Below, in pieces: positions 46,937-56,288 of a stretch of DNA of 64,000 nt. Position 1 is the stretch's first letter. Each line of letters begins with the position of its first letter. The notes beneath the pieces were generated by a model. It did no database searches. It saw only the letters and a list, made by a program, of their open reading frames with translations, and had not been told where the DNA came from. The position numbers and the translations under genes are program-made. Source of the stretch: UBA2357 sp041916775. Its GTDB lineage: Bacteria; Pseudomonadota; Gammaproteobacteria; Burkholderiales; Rhodocyclaceae. The DNA is taken from NCBI GenBank assembly GCA_041916775.1, contig JAYRYZ010000002.1, positions 178,431 to 242,430 of the forward strand. Reading direction: 5' to 3'.

Positions 46937-48475
46937 TCAATGCGCCCCGCGATGCCCCTTGCGTGCCTTGTCTGTGTGCCACGGTGCGCGGCCCCACAGC
47001 AGGGGGTCGAGCTCCACGATCGCGCGACGGCTCAGCTTTGCGTAACGGGGCCCGTGCCAACCGCACGCGAAGCCTGCTGCGGCGCGCAGGTCGGGCGCAT
47101 CTCCGGCCCAGGCGACGAGGCGGTTGCGCGCGACGTCGAGGTCATTGATGAAACCCAGCGCCGCCTGCGCTTGCGCCAGCGCCTCGATGTAGCGCTTGGT
47201 GGCGCCCGCAGGCATCAGCGGAGCGAAGAACTCCATGCCGTAGCGCAAGCCCTTCAGCGTGATGCGCAGCGCATGCAGCTTGGCGGGCACCAGATCGCGC
47301 GCAGCCTCATGGCGCCTGCGGATGCGCTTTCGTAGCCGGTCGAGCTGCAACTGGGCAAAGCGCGTCAGATCCACCGCGCCAATCAGGCTGTTGGTCGGCA
47401 GTACATGCAGGGCAGTGGTGAGTCCGATCAACATGCGGCCCTGGGCGGCAGGGTCGAGCTTGCCGCATGCCTGCGCGCGGGCGTCGTCGCGTGCAGCGCG
47501 CACGATCCCCTGAAGCTTTGCCAGGGCTGCGTCCTCATCGCTGTTGGTACCGGCCACCGGTGCGAGGATCTCGTCGTAAAGCACGTCCAGATCTCGCGCA
47601 TCGCCAAAGCTGTTGGCGTTGTCGCGCAGCCGTTCGCCCCACTCGAGCACGAATTCGGCCGGCAGCGCAGGTGCGAAGAGCTTCAGCAGCGAACGCAGCC
47701 GGCGCTGCGAGACGCGCAACTGGTGGATGAACTCGGGGTTGTCGTTGGTCAGCGCGCCGGTCGCGTTCGCCTGCCACTGGCGGACGCAGGAGAAGGCCAG
47801 CTCGCGGAAGGCTTCCACGGGCGTCATCCTGGCGCTGATGGTCGAGCGCTCCGCGCGCAACGGCGCGTGCAGGTGGCCCTGATGCAGGCGGTAGCCACGC
47901 TCCGCCTTGCTGACGTCGCTGGGCAACAGTGGCAGGTCGGTCGCGAGGCTGCAGGCAAGTTGCAGGAGATCGAGCGCGGTACCCCGCTCGAGCTCCAGTT
48001 CCAGTTCGCAGATTGGCTCCTTGTGCTCGCCCGCGACGATCTCGCCGACGTCCAGCATCACCAGGATGCTCGGGCCGTCCTCGCTTGCGATGCGGCGCGT
48101 CTCCCGCTTGAAGCGGGTCGAGAAAATCGGCACGAGTTCGGACTGGTGTTTCTCGAGAAGCTTGCGTGCCTTGGGGTCATCCACCATGTCGAAGCGGAAT
48201 GCGGCCTCGAACGGCTGCTCCCACTCAGGCCGGCTGCTCAGGCCGGCAGTGGAGGTGGCTGCGCACTTGACCGTCTGCAGCAGCATGCGGCCCTGCCGAC
48301 GGGTGCGCACCGCCACCTTGTGCGCCTTCAGGACCAGATCCTCGGTGTCGAAGTAGGTATTCTCCAGGGTGACCGCATTGCCGAGCTTTTCCGCACCGGC
48401 GATCGTTCCGTGCCGGCGCAACGTGGTCAGCGCCGCGCGAGGTAGCGCAAGCTTGAGTTCGATTTCCTGGCTCAT
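46937..48475 (-). CDS. CYTH-CHAD protein (YgiF-like inorganic triphosphatase)
   Basis: A 512-residue cytosolic protein. The CYTH domain (about 1-200) starts with the signature EIELKL (E4, E6, K8); CYTH proteins hydrolyse inorganic triphosphate. The C-terminal CHAD domain (about 225-500) is a helical bundle with conserved histidines (EFIHQLRVSQRRLRS, LHALRITLKGLRYGMEFF) that bind polyphosphate in some members. A strong promoter lies 48 bp upstream. It is next to sixA and upstream of nothing else on the minus strand. Confidence 0.93.
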   Translation of the reverse strand: MSQEIELKLALPRAALTTLRRHGTIAGAEKLGNAVTLENTYFDTEDLVLKAHKVAVRTRRQGRMLLQTVKCAATSTAGLSSRPEWEQPFEAAFRFDMVDDPKARKLLEKHQSELVPIFSTRFKRETRRIASEDGPSILVMLDVGEIVAGEHKEPICELELELERGTALDLLQLACSLATDLPLLPSDVSKAERGYRLHQGHLHAPLRAERSTISARMTPVEAFRELAFSCVRQWQANATGALTNDNPEFIHQLRVSQRRLRSLLKLFAPALPAEFVLEWGERLRDNANSFGDARDLDVLYDEILAPVAGTNSDEDAALAKLQGIVRAARDDARAQACGKLDPAAQGRMLIGLTTALHVLPTNSLIGAVDLTRFAQLQLDRLRKRIRRRHEAARDLVPAKLHALRITLKGLRYGMEFFAPLMPAGATKRYIEALAQAQAALGFINDLDVARNRLVAWAGDAPDLRAAAGFACGWHGPRYAKLSRRAIVELDPLLWGRAPWHTDKARKGHRGAH

Positions 48476-48522
48476 TGGCGGCCCGTATTGGTGCATAGGC
48501 ACCAGTTCAGTGATATTCGTCG

Positions 48523-48551
48523 ATTCTAGTCGGGCAGGCGGAAGCTGTCAT
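48523..48551 (-). promoter_or_regulatory. Sigma-70-type promoter of the CYTH-CHAD gene
   Basis: On the minus strand ATGACA, a 17-bp spacer and TAGAAT each match consensus at 5 of 6. The predicted start is near 48516, about 40 nt before the ATG. A GAAATATTTC palindrome lies directly upstream at 48555-48564. Confidence 0.6.
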
Positions 48552-48624
48552 GCGTTGAAATATTTCACGAATAGCTCGCTTTCCGGATGTATTCCGCAAT
48601 ACTGGATCCGCCGCGCACCCGCGC

Positions 48625-51303
48625 TTACCCCCCGAACACCCGCTTCCACAGCGCGACCACCGGTTCCCGAACTTCCGCTACTTCGTCAGGCGTGACCCGC
48701 GAGGAGAGTCCGTTGAGGCGCTGGCGGTGTTGGAGGCGACGCATCTGGCGGTAGCTGTCGCCGCATTGGGCTGCGAGGTCGACCGGGATCAGGCCGAGCT
48801 CGCCGGCGATGCGCAGCAGTGCGATGTTGCCGAGGTTGCCGGTGAGGGCCTGATGTTCGTGCGCGTGTCCGAGGACGAGATACTGGATCAGGAACTCGAC
48901 GTCGATCAGCCCGCCCTCGTCATGCTTGAGGTCGAAGGCCTGCCCCTTGCTGCCGTGGGCGTCGCGCATCTTGTTGCGCATCGCCAGCACCTCGGCCCGC
49001 AGCACATCCAGGTCGCGGCGCTGGCACAGGATCTCGCGGCGGATGTTCTCGAAGGCCTCGCCGAGCGCGGCATCGCCGGCGGCGAAGCGCGCGCGGGTGA
49101 GCGCCTGGTGCTCCCACACCCAGGCGCTCTCGAGCTGGTATTTGCGGAAGGCCTCGAGCGAAGTGACGAGCAGGCCGGAGTCGCCATTGGGGCGCAGGCG
49201 CAGATCGGTCTCGAACAGGATGCCGGCGGCGGTCTGGCTGGACAGCCAGGTGTTGATGCGTTGGGCGAAGCGGGAGTAAAGCTCGAGCGCTTCCGGCGCG
49301 TCGTCGTCGAACAGGAAGATGATGTCGAGATCCGACGCATAGCCGAGCTCCTTGCCGCCGAGCTTGCCGTAGGCGATGACCGCGAAGCGTGGGGTGTCGC
49401 GATGACGGTTCTTGATCTTCTTCCACACCAGCGGCAGCGTGAGCGCGAGGATGACGTCAGCGAGTGCGGAGAGGTGATCCGCAAGGCGCTCGACGCTGAG
49501 TTTGCCGGCGATGTCCTGGGTGAGGAGCCGGAAGACCTGCGCGTGGTGTTGCTCGCGCATCATGTCCATCTGGTGTTCCATGTCGGGTTCGATGGCGTCC
49601 AGCGCGGCGCCGAGCTCTTCCCCGACCTGCGCCCAGTCCGGGTCATGGTCGAGGTTGCGGTCATCGAGCAACTCGTCGAGCAGGATGGGGTGGCGGGTGA
49701 GGTATTGCGCCGCCCAACGCGACGCGCCGATCAGGTCCACCACTCGCCGCAGCGCCTGCGGGTATTGCTGCAGCAGTGCAAGGTACGCGCCGCGCCTGCT
49801 GATGGCCTCGAGGAGGTCGAAGCAGCGCGCCAGTGTGTCGTCCGGCATCGGTGAGCCGGCGGCGGCCTCGATGATGCGCGGCACCAGTGTGTCGAGGCGG
49901 TTGCGGCTGCGGTTCGGGAGTTGCTGGTAGCGCGCGCTGCCGTGGAAGGCATCGAGGCGCATGGCCACCGCGGCCGGGTCGCGGTAACCCAGCCCCGCCA
50001 GCAGCGGCGGGACGCTCTCGTCGCCGGTCGACGTCCACACGTTGTCGAGTGCGTGGCCTTCGTCGCTCGGATCACTGAACACGTCCTCGAAATGGCGGCT
50101 CACTGCGGAGCGATGGGCGTCGAGTCGTGCCAGCAGCGCGGCACTGTCGGGTAGCGCCATGCCGCGCGCGATCAGCACCAGGTCGTCGGGGTTCGCCGGC
50201 AGGTCGTGAGTCTGGGCGTCGTCGAGGTATTGCAGGCGATGTTCCACCCGGCGCAGGAAGTCGTAGGCATTGCTCAATTCTGCGATGGCGTCGAGCGTGA
50301 GGATGCCGCGTTCGGCGAGCTGGCCCAGCACCTTGAGGGTCGGGCGGATCTGCAGGTCGCGGTCGCGGCCCCCCCGGATCAGCTGGAACACCTGTGCGAT
50401 GAATTCGATCTCGCGGATACCACCCGGACCGAGTTTGACATTGTTGGCACGGTCGCGGCGCTCGACTTCGCGGCGGATCTGCGCGTGCAGGTCGCGCATC
50501 GCGTTGATCGCGCCGAAGTCCAGATACTTGCGGAACACGAAGGGGCGCGCGATCTTTTCCAGCTCGCGCCAGCGCTCGCCGTTGAGCACGCGCGCCTTGA
50601 TCCAGGCGTAGCGCTCCCACTCCCTGCCCTGGGTGATGAAGTAGTTTTCCAGCATGTCGAACGAGCACACCAGCGGGCCGGAGTCTCCATTGGGCCGCAG
50701 CCGCATGTCGACGCGAAAGACCTGGCCGTGCTCGGTGACGTCGGCAAGCATCTTGATGATGCGCTTGCCGAGGCGCTCGAAGAACTCGAAGTTGCTGATC
50801 ACCTTGGCACCGCCAGTGTCGCCGTCCTCCGGGTAGATGAAGATCAGGTCGATGTCCGACGAAACGTTGAGCTCTCGGCCGCCGAGCTTGCCCATGCCGA
50901 TGACCAGCAGCTCCTGCTCCCAGCCGGACTGCGAGAGTGGTACGCCGTAGCGCTCGACCAACGCGGCCCGGCTGACATCGTGGGCGTGGCGGATGGCGAT
51001 CTCGGCGAGCACCGTCATCGACTCGGTGACCTCGCCCAGGCTGGCCTCGCCGGCGAGGTCGCGCACCATCACGTGGCAGACCACCCATACGCGCAACTGG
51101 CGCAGGATCGCAGGCAGGGTGTCCTCGTCGGGCTTGCGCGCGGTGATGAAGTGCGTCATCTCGTCTTCGCCGAGCGGTGTGTCCAGCGATGCGACGAGCT
51201 GATCCCGCAGCCAGGGGCGGCTGTCGAGCATGCGTGCGAGATAGCGCGACAGCCCGGCCGCGTGCGCGAGTCGATCGGCGTTCTGTGATAATTGGCAAGA
51301 CAT
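48625..51303 (-). CDS. glnE: Bifunctional glutamine synthetase adenylyltransferase/adenylyl-removing enzyme
   Basis: Controls glutamine synthetase by adding or removing AMP in response to PII and glutamine. The 892 residues contain two nucleotidyltransferase domains. The N-terminal one has GMGKLGGRELNVSSDIDL (136-151) and the C-terminal one YGKLGGKELGYASDLDIIF (near residue 645), as in E. coli GlnE. It is divergent from yhdP and downstream of no regulator. A longer plus-strand shadow frame lies opposite. Confidence 0.96.
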   Translation of the reverse strand: MSCQLSQNADRLAHAAGLSRYLARMLDSRPWLRDQLVASLDTPLGEDEMTHFITARKPDEDTLPAILRQLRVWVVCHVMVRDLAGEASLGEVTESMTVLAEIAIRHAHDVSRAALVERYGVPLSQSGWEQELLVIGMGKLGGRELNVSSDIDLIFIYPEDGDTGGAKVISNFEFFERLGKRIIKMLADVTEHGQVFRVDMRLRPNGDSGPLVCSFDMLENYFITQGREWERYAWIKARVLNGERWRELEKIARPFVFRKYLDFGAINAMRDLHAQIRREVERRDRANNVKLGPGGIREIEFIAQVFQLIRGGRDRDLQIRPTLKVLGQLAERGILTLDAIAELSNAYDFLRRVEHRLQYLDDAQTHDLPANPDDLVLIARGMALPDSAALLARLDAHRSAVSRHFEDVFSDPSDEGHALDNVWTSTGDESVPPLLAGLGYRDPAAVAMRLDAFHGSARYQQLPNRSRNRLDTLVPRIIEAAAGSPMPDDTLARCFDLLEAISRRGAYLALLQQYPQALRRVVDLIGASRWAAQYLTRHPILLDELLDDRNLDHDPDWAQVGEELGAALDAIEPDMEHQMDMMREQHHAQVFRLLTQDIAGKLSVERLADHLSALADVILALTLPLVWKKIKNRHRDTPRFAVIAYGKLGGKELGYASDLDIIFLFDDDAPEALELYSRFAQRINTWLSSQTAAGILFETDLRLRPNGDSGLLVTSLEAFRKYQLESAWVWEHQALTRARFAAGDAALGEAFENIRREILCQRRDLDVLRAEVLAMRNKMRDAHGSKGQAFDLKHDEGGLIDVEFLIQYLVLGHAHEHQALTGNLGNIALLRIAGELGLIPVDLAAQCGDSYRQMRRLQHRQRLNGLSSRVTPDEVAEVREPVVALWKRVFGG

Positions 51304-51448
51304 CGTGTTGGCTTCCTGCTCGGTTGCTAGAATCGCGGGCCGTCTTCAATGCCCGGATGCCTGGCGGTGTTTGAGTGTGCTTCAGCCGGGATTGTAGCCA
51401 ACCCCGGCATCATTCCGCTGTACCCACGCCCGACAGGGCGCGCCCGAG

Positions 51449-54400
51449 ATGAATGTTCCCGAAAACCGCTCCGCTGCAGGCCCTGCTGCCATCCCGGCGG
51501 GTCGCGGCGTGGGCGGTTGGTTGCGTCTGGCGCTATGGAGCCTTTTCTTCGTGCTCGGACTGGGCCTGCTCGCGCTGCGCAGCGTCGTCCTGCCGGCCGT
51601 CGACGCTTACCGCTCGGAGATCGCGGCGGCAATCGGTGACCGCGTGGGGCTTGTCGTCCAGATTGAAAGCATCGATGCGCGCTGGTCGGGCCTGCGACCC
51701 TGGTTCGGTTTGCATGGGGTGACGTTGCGCGACGCGGCCGGCGCCACCGTGTTGCGCCTCGCGTCGGTCGAGGCCAGCCTTGCGTGGAGGTCCTTGGTGG
51801 CGGGCGAGCCGGTACTGGACCGCGTCCGCATCGAGGCGCCCGATCTGGTCGTGGAGCGCGATCCGGATGGACAGCTCCGTATCGCCGGCGTCGCGCTGGA
51901 CCTGCCCGGGGATGCCGGCGGCGCAAGCACATTGCGCAACTGGCTCACCTTGCCACGCGAGGTCGTGTTGCGCGGCGCGGCGCTGCGCTGGCGCGATCGG
52001 CTGCGCGGCGCGCCGGAGCTGGCGCTGACCGGCTTCGACCTGCGCCTGATCGGTAGCCACGGCGGGCTGAAGTTCGGTCTGCGGGCCTCGCCTCCGCCCG
52101 CGCTGGCGCAGTCCATCGATGTGCGCGGCGAAATTGTGGATGAGGGGCCACGGGATGGTGACGGGCCGACCGGGCGTCTTTACGTGGCTGTGGCCGACCT
52201 GGTACTGGACGCCTGGCAGCCATGGCTGGAAGTTCCCGTGCCGCTCGCGGGGACGGGCTCGCTGCGGATGTGGCTGGAACTGGACAGCGGACGACTGGGC
52301 GAGGCGCACGCGCAATTTGTACTCGGGAACCTCGCCACGCGACTCGGTGAAGGTCTGCCGGCGCTTGCGCTCACCGACGCCGCGGGCGCGTTGCGCTATC
52401 AGTCGCGTGATGGCGTCCTCAGTTTGGGCATGCGTGGCCTGTCGATGACACCGCGCGACCAACCGCCGGTCGCGCCGGTCGATGCGTCGCTCACCCTGCA
52501 GGGACCGGATGGGCGTGATGGCGGCGAGTTCGAATTGAACCGCATCGATGTCGCTGCCCTCGCCGGGCTGGCCGCACACCTGCCGCTGGACGGGGGGCTG
52601 CGTGAACAGTTGGCGCTGCTCGCGCCACGGGGTGCGCTCGAGGATGTGAGGCTTCGTTGGTCGGGCTCGATCGCGGCGCCGCGGCAATGGAACCTCGATA
52701 CACGCTTCAGCGCGCTTGCGCTCAAGCCGCAGGGCGTCTTGCCCGGGTTCGAGGGCGTCTCCGGGGCGATCTCGGGAGATGATCAGCGTGGACGATTCCA
52801 GCTGGCAATTCGCGATGGCAGCGTCGATCTGCCGGCAGTGTTTCCGGAGAGCCGCATCCTGCTGTCGTTGCTGCAGGCAGATGGCGGCTGGACGCGCCGC
52901 GAGGCCGGCATGGAGCTGCGCATTGACAGCGGACGGCTGGAGAATCCGGACGCGGAGGGGCGTTTCACCGGCACTTACCTGCTATCCGGTGAAGGTCCGG
53001 GAACGGTCGACATCGCCGCCCATCTGACCCGCGCCGATGGTGCCGCAGTGTGGCGCTATCTGCCGCTGACGGTGGGCGACAGCACCCGCGACTGGCTACG
53101 CACCAGCCTGAGCGGAGGCAAGGTGCCCGAGGCGCGATTGCGCTTGCGCGGCGACCTGAGTGACTTTCCCTACGTCGGCGGCGAAGGCGGCCTGTTCCAG
53201 GTGGTGACGCGGTTCTCCGAGGCCACGCTGGATTACGCGGACGGCTGGCCACGCATCGAGGACATTGTCGGCGAGATCCGCTTCGAGGGGCCGGGCATGT
53301 ACATCACCGCCGAACGTGCACGCATCTTCGGCGCGGAGCTCGTCAATGTCACCGCCGAGGTGCCGGACCTGGATGCGACCGATGCAGAGGTGATGCTGGT
53401 GCGGGGTGAAGCCGTCGGCCCGACAGCCGAATTCCTCAGGTTCGTCGCAGAGAGCCCCGTGAGTCGGCGCATCGGCGGACTCAGCGACAGTCTGCGCGCC
53501 GAGGGGAACGGAAAGCTCGCGCTCTCGATGACGATGCCGCTCAATCATGTCGAGCACACCCAGCTGCAGGGGCAGTTTGCGTTCGCCGACAACCGCATCG
53601 TGCTGCTCGACGGGCTGCCACCGCTGGAGGCCGCGGGCGGCACCCTCAACTTCAGCGAGAGTGCGCTCAGCATTCCACGCGCGGCGGGGCGCTGGCTGGG
53701 GGAGCCTTTTGCGCTCGAAGCGAAGACCGTTCGCGGTCAGGGCGTGCACTTCAAGGTCGATGGCGGCGCCCGCCTGGCCACGCTGCAGACGCTCGGCCTG
53801 CCCCTGTCGGGGCACCTTGCCGGCGCGGTGAAATGGCAGGCCAAGCTCGCGCTGAACGACCGCAAGATGCGGATGGATCTCGATTCCTCGCTTGCGGGCC
53901 TGTCTTCCAGCCTGCCCGCACCGTTCAACAAGCGCGCCGAGGAGCGTTGGCCGCTCACGTTCAGCCTGGATCTCGATGGCAAGGGGCGAGAGAGCCTGCG
54001 CGCCGAGGTCCCCGGGAGGTTGGCGCTCACGCTCGACTGGCGCAATCAGGATGGCGTGCGCACGCTGTTGCGTGGCGGGCTTGGCCTCGATGCGCCGCCG
54101 CGCGCCATGGAAGGAGGGCTACGTCTGAATGCGCGCCTGGATGTGCTGGATGTCGACGCCTGGCAGGCGGCGTTCGACGCGGCCGACGAGGCCAGCCAAC
54201 GCGACGCGGACGCTGGACAAGCTGCAGCTGGAATGCGCCTGCCCGTGCGCGAGGCCAGTGTGCAGGCCAGACGATTGAACGTGCTCGGACACGCATTCGA
54301 CGCGCTCGAGCTGGAGTTGCTCGCCGATACTGGTGGTTGGCGCGGGAGCTTGCACAGCCAGCAGGCGGTGGGGACCTTCGACTGGCGCGCTGCAGGAGAA

Positions 54401-55366
54401 GGCGCGTTGCGCGCTCGTTTCTCGCAGCTCGTGCTCGCAGGCGCTGAGGCTGAAGGGAAGGCGTCGGCGGCGCCACCCGCCGATGCGCTGACCGCGTCCG
54501 GTGCGGAGGGCGCACCCTCCGCACCGCCGCGGCGCTTGCCCGCACTGGATGTCGTGGCCGACCGATTCGTGCTGCGTGACATGGACCTTGGCCGGCTTTC
54601 GCTGCAGGCGGTCAATCGCGAGGGGGTGTGGGACATGTCCTCGCTCGAGCTGATCAGCCCGGATGCGAACCTCTCCGGTTCGGCGCACTGGTTCCCCGGC
54701 GAGACCATGCTGACGGAGCTGGATTTCAACCTCGACGTCGGCGACATAGGCGCCTTTCTTGCCCGGCTGCGCTACCCGGATGCGGTGCGTGGCGGTACTG
54801 CATCGCTCTCCGGCAACGTGACGTGGCGTGGCGCGCCGACCGGCATCGATTACCCGTCGCTCTCCGGTCGCTTGGCGCTGCAGGCGGAGCGTGGGCAGTT
54901 CTCCCGGTTGGAGCCCGGCGTGGGGCGGCTGCTGGGGGTGCTCAGCCTGCAGTCCCTGCCGCGTCGGCTGACACTGGATTTCCGTGATGTGTTCTCCGAA
55001 GGTTTCGCCTTCGATCGCATTTCCGGTAGCATCGAAATGCGGGAGGGCGTGATGCGCACGGACGACCTGAGGATCAACGGCCCGGCCGCGGCGATTGCGA
55101 TCAGTGGCGAGGCCGACATCGAGGACGAGACCCAGGCGCTGACGGTCGTGGTGCAGCCCACCCTGGCCGAGTCGATTGCGGTCGGTGCCGCTGCAGGCCT
55201 GATCAATCCGGTGGCGGGCGTGGTGACCTATCTCGCGCAGAAGGCCTTGAGCGATCCGATCGAGAAGCTCTTCGCTTACCGCTATGCCATCACCGGCTCC
55301 TGGGCCGATCCCAGGGCCGAGAAGCTCCAGGAGGTGCCGGTCGAGGCCTCCGGCAACGACAACTGA
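51449..55366 (+). CDS. yhdP: AsmA-like envelope protein YhdP
   Basis: Large inner-membrane-anchored protein of 1305 residues. One helix (about 29-49) anchors it, and the remainder is a long, beta-rich groove with AsmA-like ends, as in YhdP/TIGR02099 proteins that carry phospholipid across the periplasm to the outer membrane. Near the C-terminus, the DUF3971/AsmA_2 region includes NGPAAAIAISGEADI and LADSIAVGAA-like text. The downstream gap to the nitrilase is only 14 bp, and the cluster with the nitrilase and tldD is conserved in proteobacteria. Confidence 0.93.
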   Translation: MNVPENRSAAGPAAIPAGRGVGGWLRLALWSLFFVLGLGLLALRSVVLPAVDAYRSEIAAAIGDRVGLVVQIESIDARWSGLRPWFGLHGVTLRDAAGATVLRLASVEASLAWRSLVAGEPVLDRVRIEAPDLVVERDPDGQLRIAGVALDLPGDAGGASTLRNWLTLPREVVLRGAALRWRDRLRGAPELALTGFDLRLIGSHGGLKFGLRASPPPALAQSIDVRGEIVDEGPRDGDGPTGRLYVAVADLVLDAWQPWLEVPVPLAGTGSLRMWLELDSGRLGEAHAQFVLGNLATRLGEGLPALALTDAAGALRYQSRDGVLSLGMRGLSMTPRDQPPVAPVDASLTLQGPDGRDGGEFELNRIDVAALAGLAAHLPLDGGLREQLALLAPRGALEDVRLRWSGSIAAPRQWNLDTRFSALALKPQGVLPGFEGVSGAISGDDQRGRFQLAIRDGSVDLPAVFPESRILLSLLQADGGWTRREAGMELRIDSGRLENPDAEGRFTGTYLLSGEGPGTVDIAAHLTRADGAAVWRYLPLTVGDSTRDWLRTSLSGGKVPEARLRLRGDLSDFPYVGGEGGLFQVVTRFSEATLDYADGWPRIEDIVGEIRFEGPGMYITAERARIFGAELVNVTAEVPDLDATDAEVMLVRGEAVGPTAEFLRFVAESPVSRRIGGLSDSLRAEGNGKLALSMTMPLNHVEHTQLQGQFAFADNRIVLLDGLPPLEAAGGTLNFSESALSIPRAAGRWLGEPFALEAKTVRGQGVHFKVDGGARLATLQTLGLPLSGHLAGAVKWQAKLALNDRKMRMDLDSSLAGLSSSLPAPFNKRAEERWPLTFSLDLDGKGRESLRAEVPGRLALTLDWRNQDGVRTLLRGGLGLDAPPRAMEGGLRLNARLDVLDVDAWQAAFDAADEASQRDADAGQAAAGMRLPVREASVQARRLNVLGHAFDALELELLADTGGWRGSLHSQQAVGTFDWRAAGEGALRARFSQLVLAGAEAEGKASAAPPADALTASGAEGAPSAPPRRLPALDVVADRFVLRDMDLGRLSLQAVNREGVWDMSSLELISPDANLSGSAHWFPGETMLTELDFNLDVGDIGAFLARLRYPDAVRGGTASLSGNVTWRGAPTGIDYPSLSGRLALQAERGQFSRLEPGVGRLLGVLSLQSLPRRLTLDFRDVFSEGFAFDRISGSIEMREGVMRTDDLRINGPAAAIAISGEADIEDETQALTVVVQPTLAESIAVGAAAGLINPVAGVVTYLAQKALSDPIEKLFAYRYAITGSWADPRAEKLQEVPVEASGNDN

Positions 55367-55380
55367 GAACCCCAACGTTC

Positions 55381-56202
55381 ATGACGCCGATGACCACCCA
55401 TCGCATTGCCGCCATCCAGACCGTCTCCGGGCCGGATGTGTCCGAGAACCTCGTCGTCGCGCGCAAGTTGATCGCCGAAGCTGCCGCAGGCGGGGCGACG
55501 CTTGTGGCGCTGCCCGAGTATTTTCCGCTGATCAGCCCCGACGAGCATGCCAAGGTGGCGTTGCGCGAGGCGGAGGGCGCCGGCCCGATTCAGACCTGCC
55601 TGCGCGATTCCGCTCGCGAGCACGGCATCTGGCTGATCGGCGGCACCATTCCGCTCGTTGCCGAGGCGCCGGACAAGGTACGCAACAGCACGCTCGTGTA
55701 CGACCCCAGCGGCGCACAGGTGGCGCGCTACGACAAGATTCACCTGTTCGGCTTCCGTCGCGAGCGCGAGGCCTATGACGAGGCTGCCACGATCGAGCCG
55801 GGACGGGAGGTGGTGGTGTTCGATGCGCCGTTCGGGCGCACAGGTTTGTCAGTTTGTTACGACCTGCGTTTCCCGGAACTCTTCCGTGCGATGGGAACGG
55901 TGAGCCTGATCGTTCTGCCTGCGGCCTTCACCGCCACCACCGGTAAGGCGCACTGGGAGGTGCTGCTGCGCGCGCGCGCGATCGAAAACCAGTGCTACGT
56001 GATGGCACCCGCCCAAGGCGGGCGACACCCCGGCGGACGCCAGACCTGGGGGCATACGATGATCGTCGATCCATGGGGCGAGGTGCTCGCCTGTCGCGAT
56101 GAGGGGCCGGGCGTCGTGTTCGCCGAAATCGACCCGGTGCGAATCGCCTCCGTGCGCGAGAGTCTGCCCGCCCTCGGACATCGTTGCCTGCCCACCGGCT
56201 GA
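55381..56202 (+). CDS. Carbon-nitrogen hydrolase (nitrilase superfamily, omega-amidase-like)
   Basis: A 273-residue amidase. The catalytic triad is E46 (ALPEYFP), K119 (YDKIHLFGF) and C159 (SVCYDLRFPELFR). The Nit2/omega-amidase and deaminated-glutathione amidase groups look alike here; the substrate is uncertain. Start at the ATG at 55381; ATG at 55390 is possible. It sits between yhdP and tldD, an arrangement conserved in beta- and gammaproteobacteria. Confidence 0.93.
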   Translation: MTPMTTHRIAAIQTVSGPDVSENLVVARKLIAEAAAGGATLVALPEYFPLISPDEHAKVALREAEGAGPIQTCLRDSAREHGIWLIGGTIPLVAEAPDKVRNSTLVYDPSGAQVARYDKIHLFGFRREREAYDEAATIEPGREVVVFDAPFGRTGLSVCYDLRFPELFRAMGTVSLIVLPAAFTATTGKAHWEVLLRARAIENQCYVMAPAQGGRHPGGRQTWGHTMIVDPWGEVLACRDEGPGVVFAEIDPVRIASVRESLPALGHRCLPTG

Positions 56203-56288
56203 AGTGTGTGCTTACAACTCGAAGGGCGTGATCGCGGCGCGAACCCGCCTCCAACCTGTACCATCAATCGCTGACTCACGGACGACCC

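Noticed and set aside
50206..51288. 360-codon plus-strand frame opposite glnE
   Set aside because: Antisense of GlnE; lacks start signals and homology.
54119..55375. 418-codon minus-strand frame opposite yhdP
   Set aside because: Composition reflects the GC-rich coding strand; no recognisable motifs.
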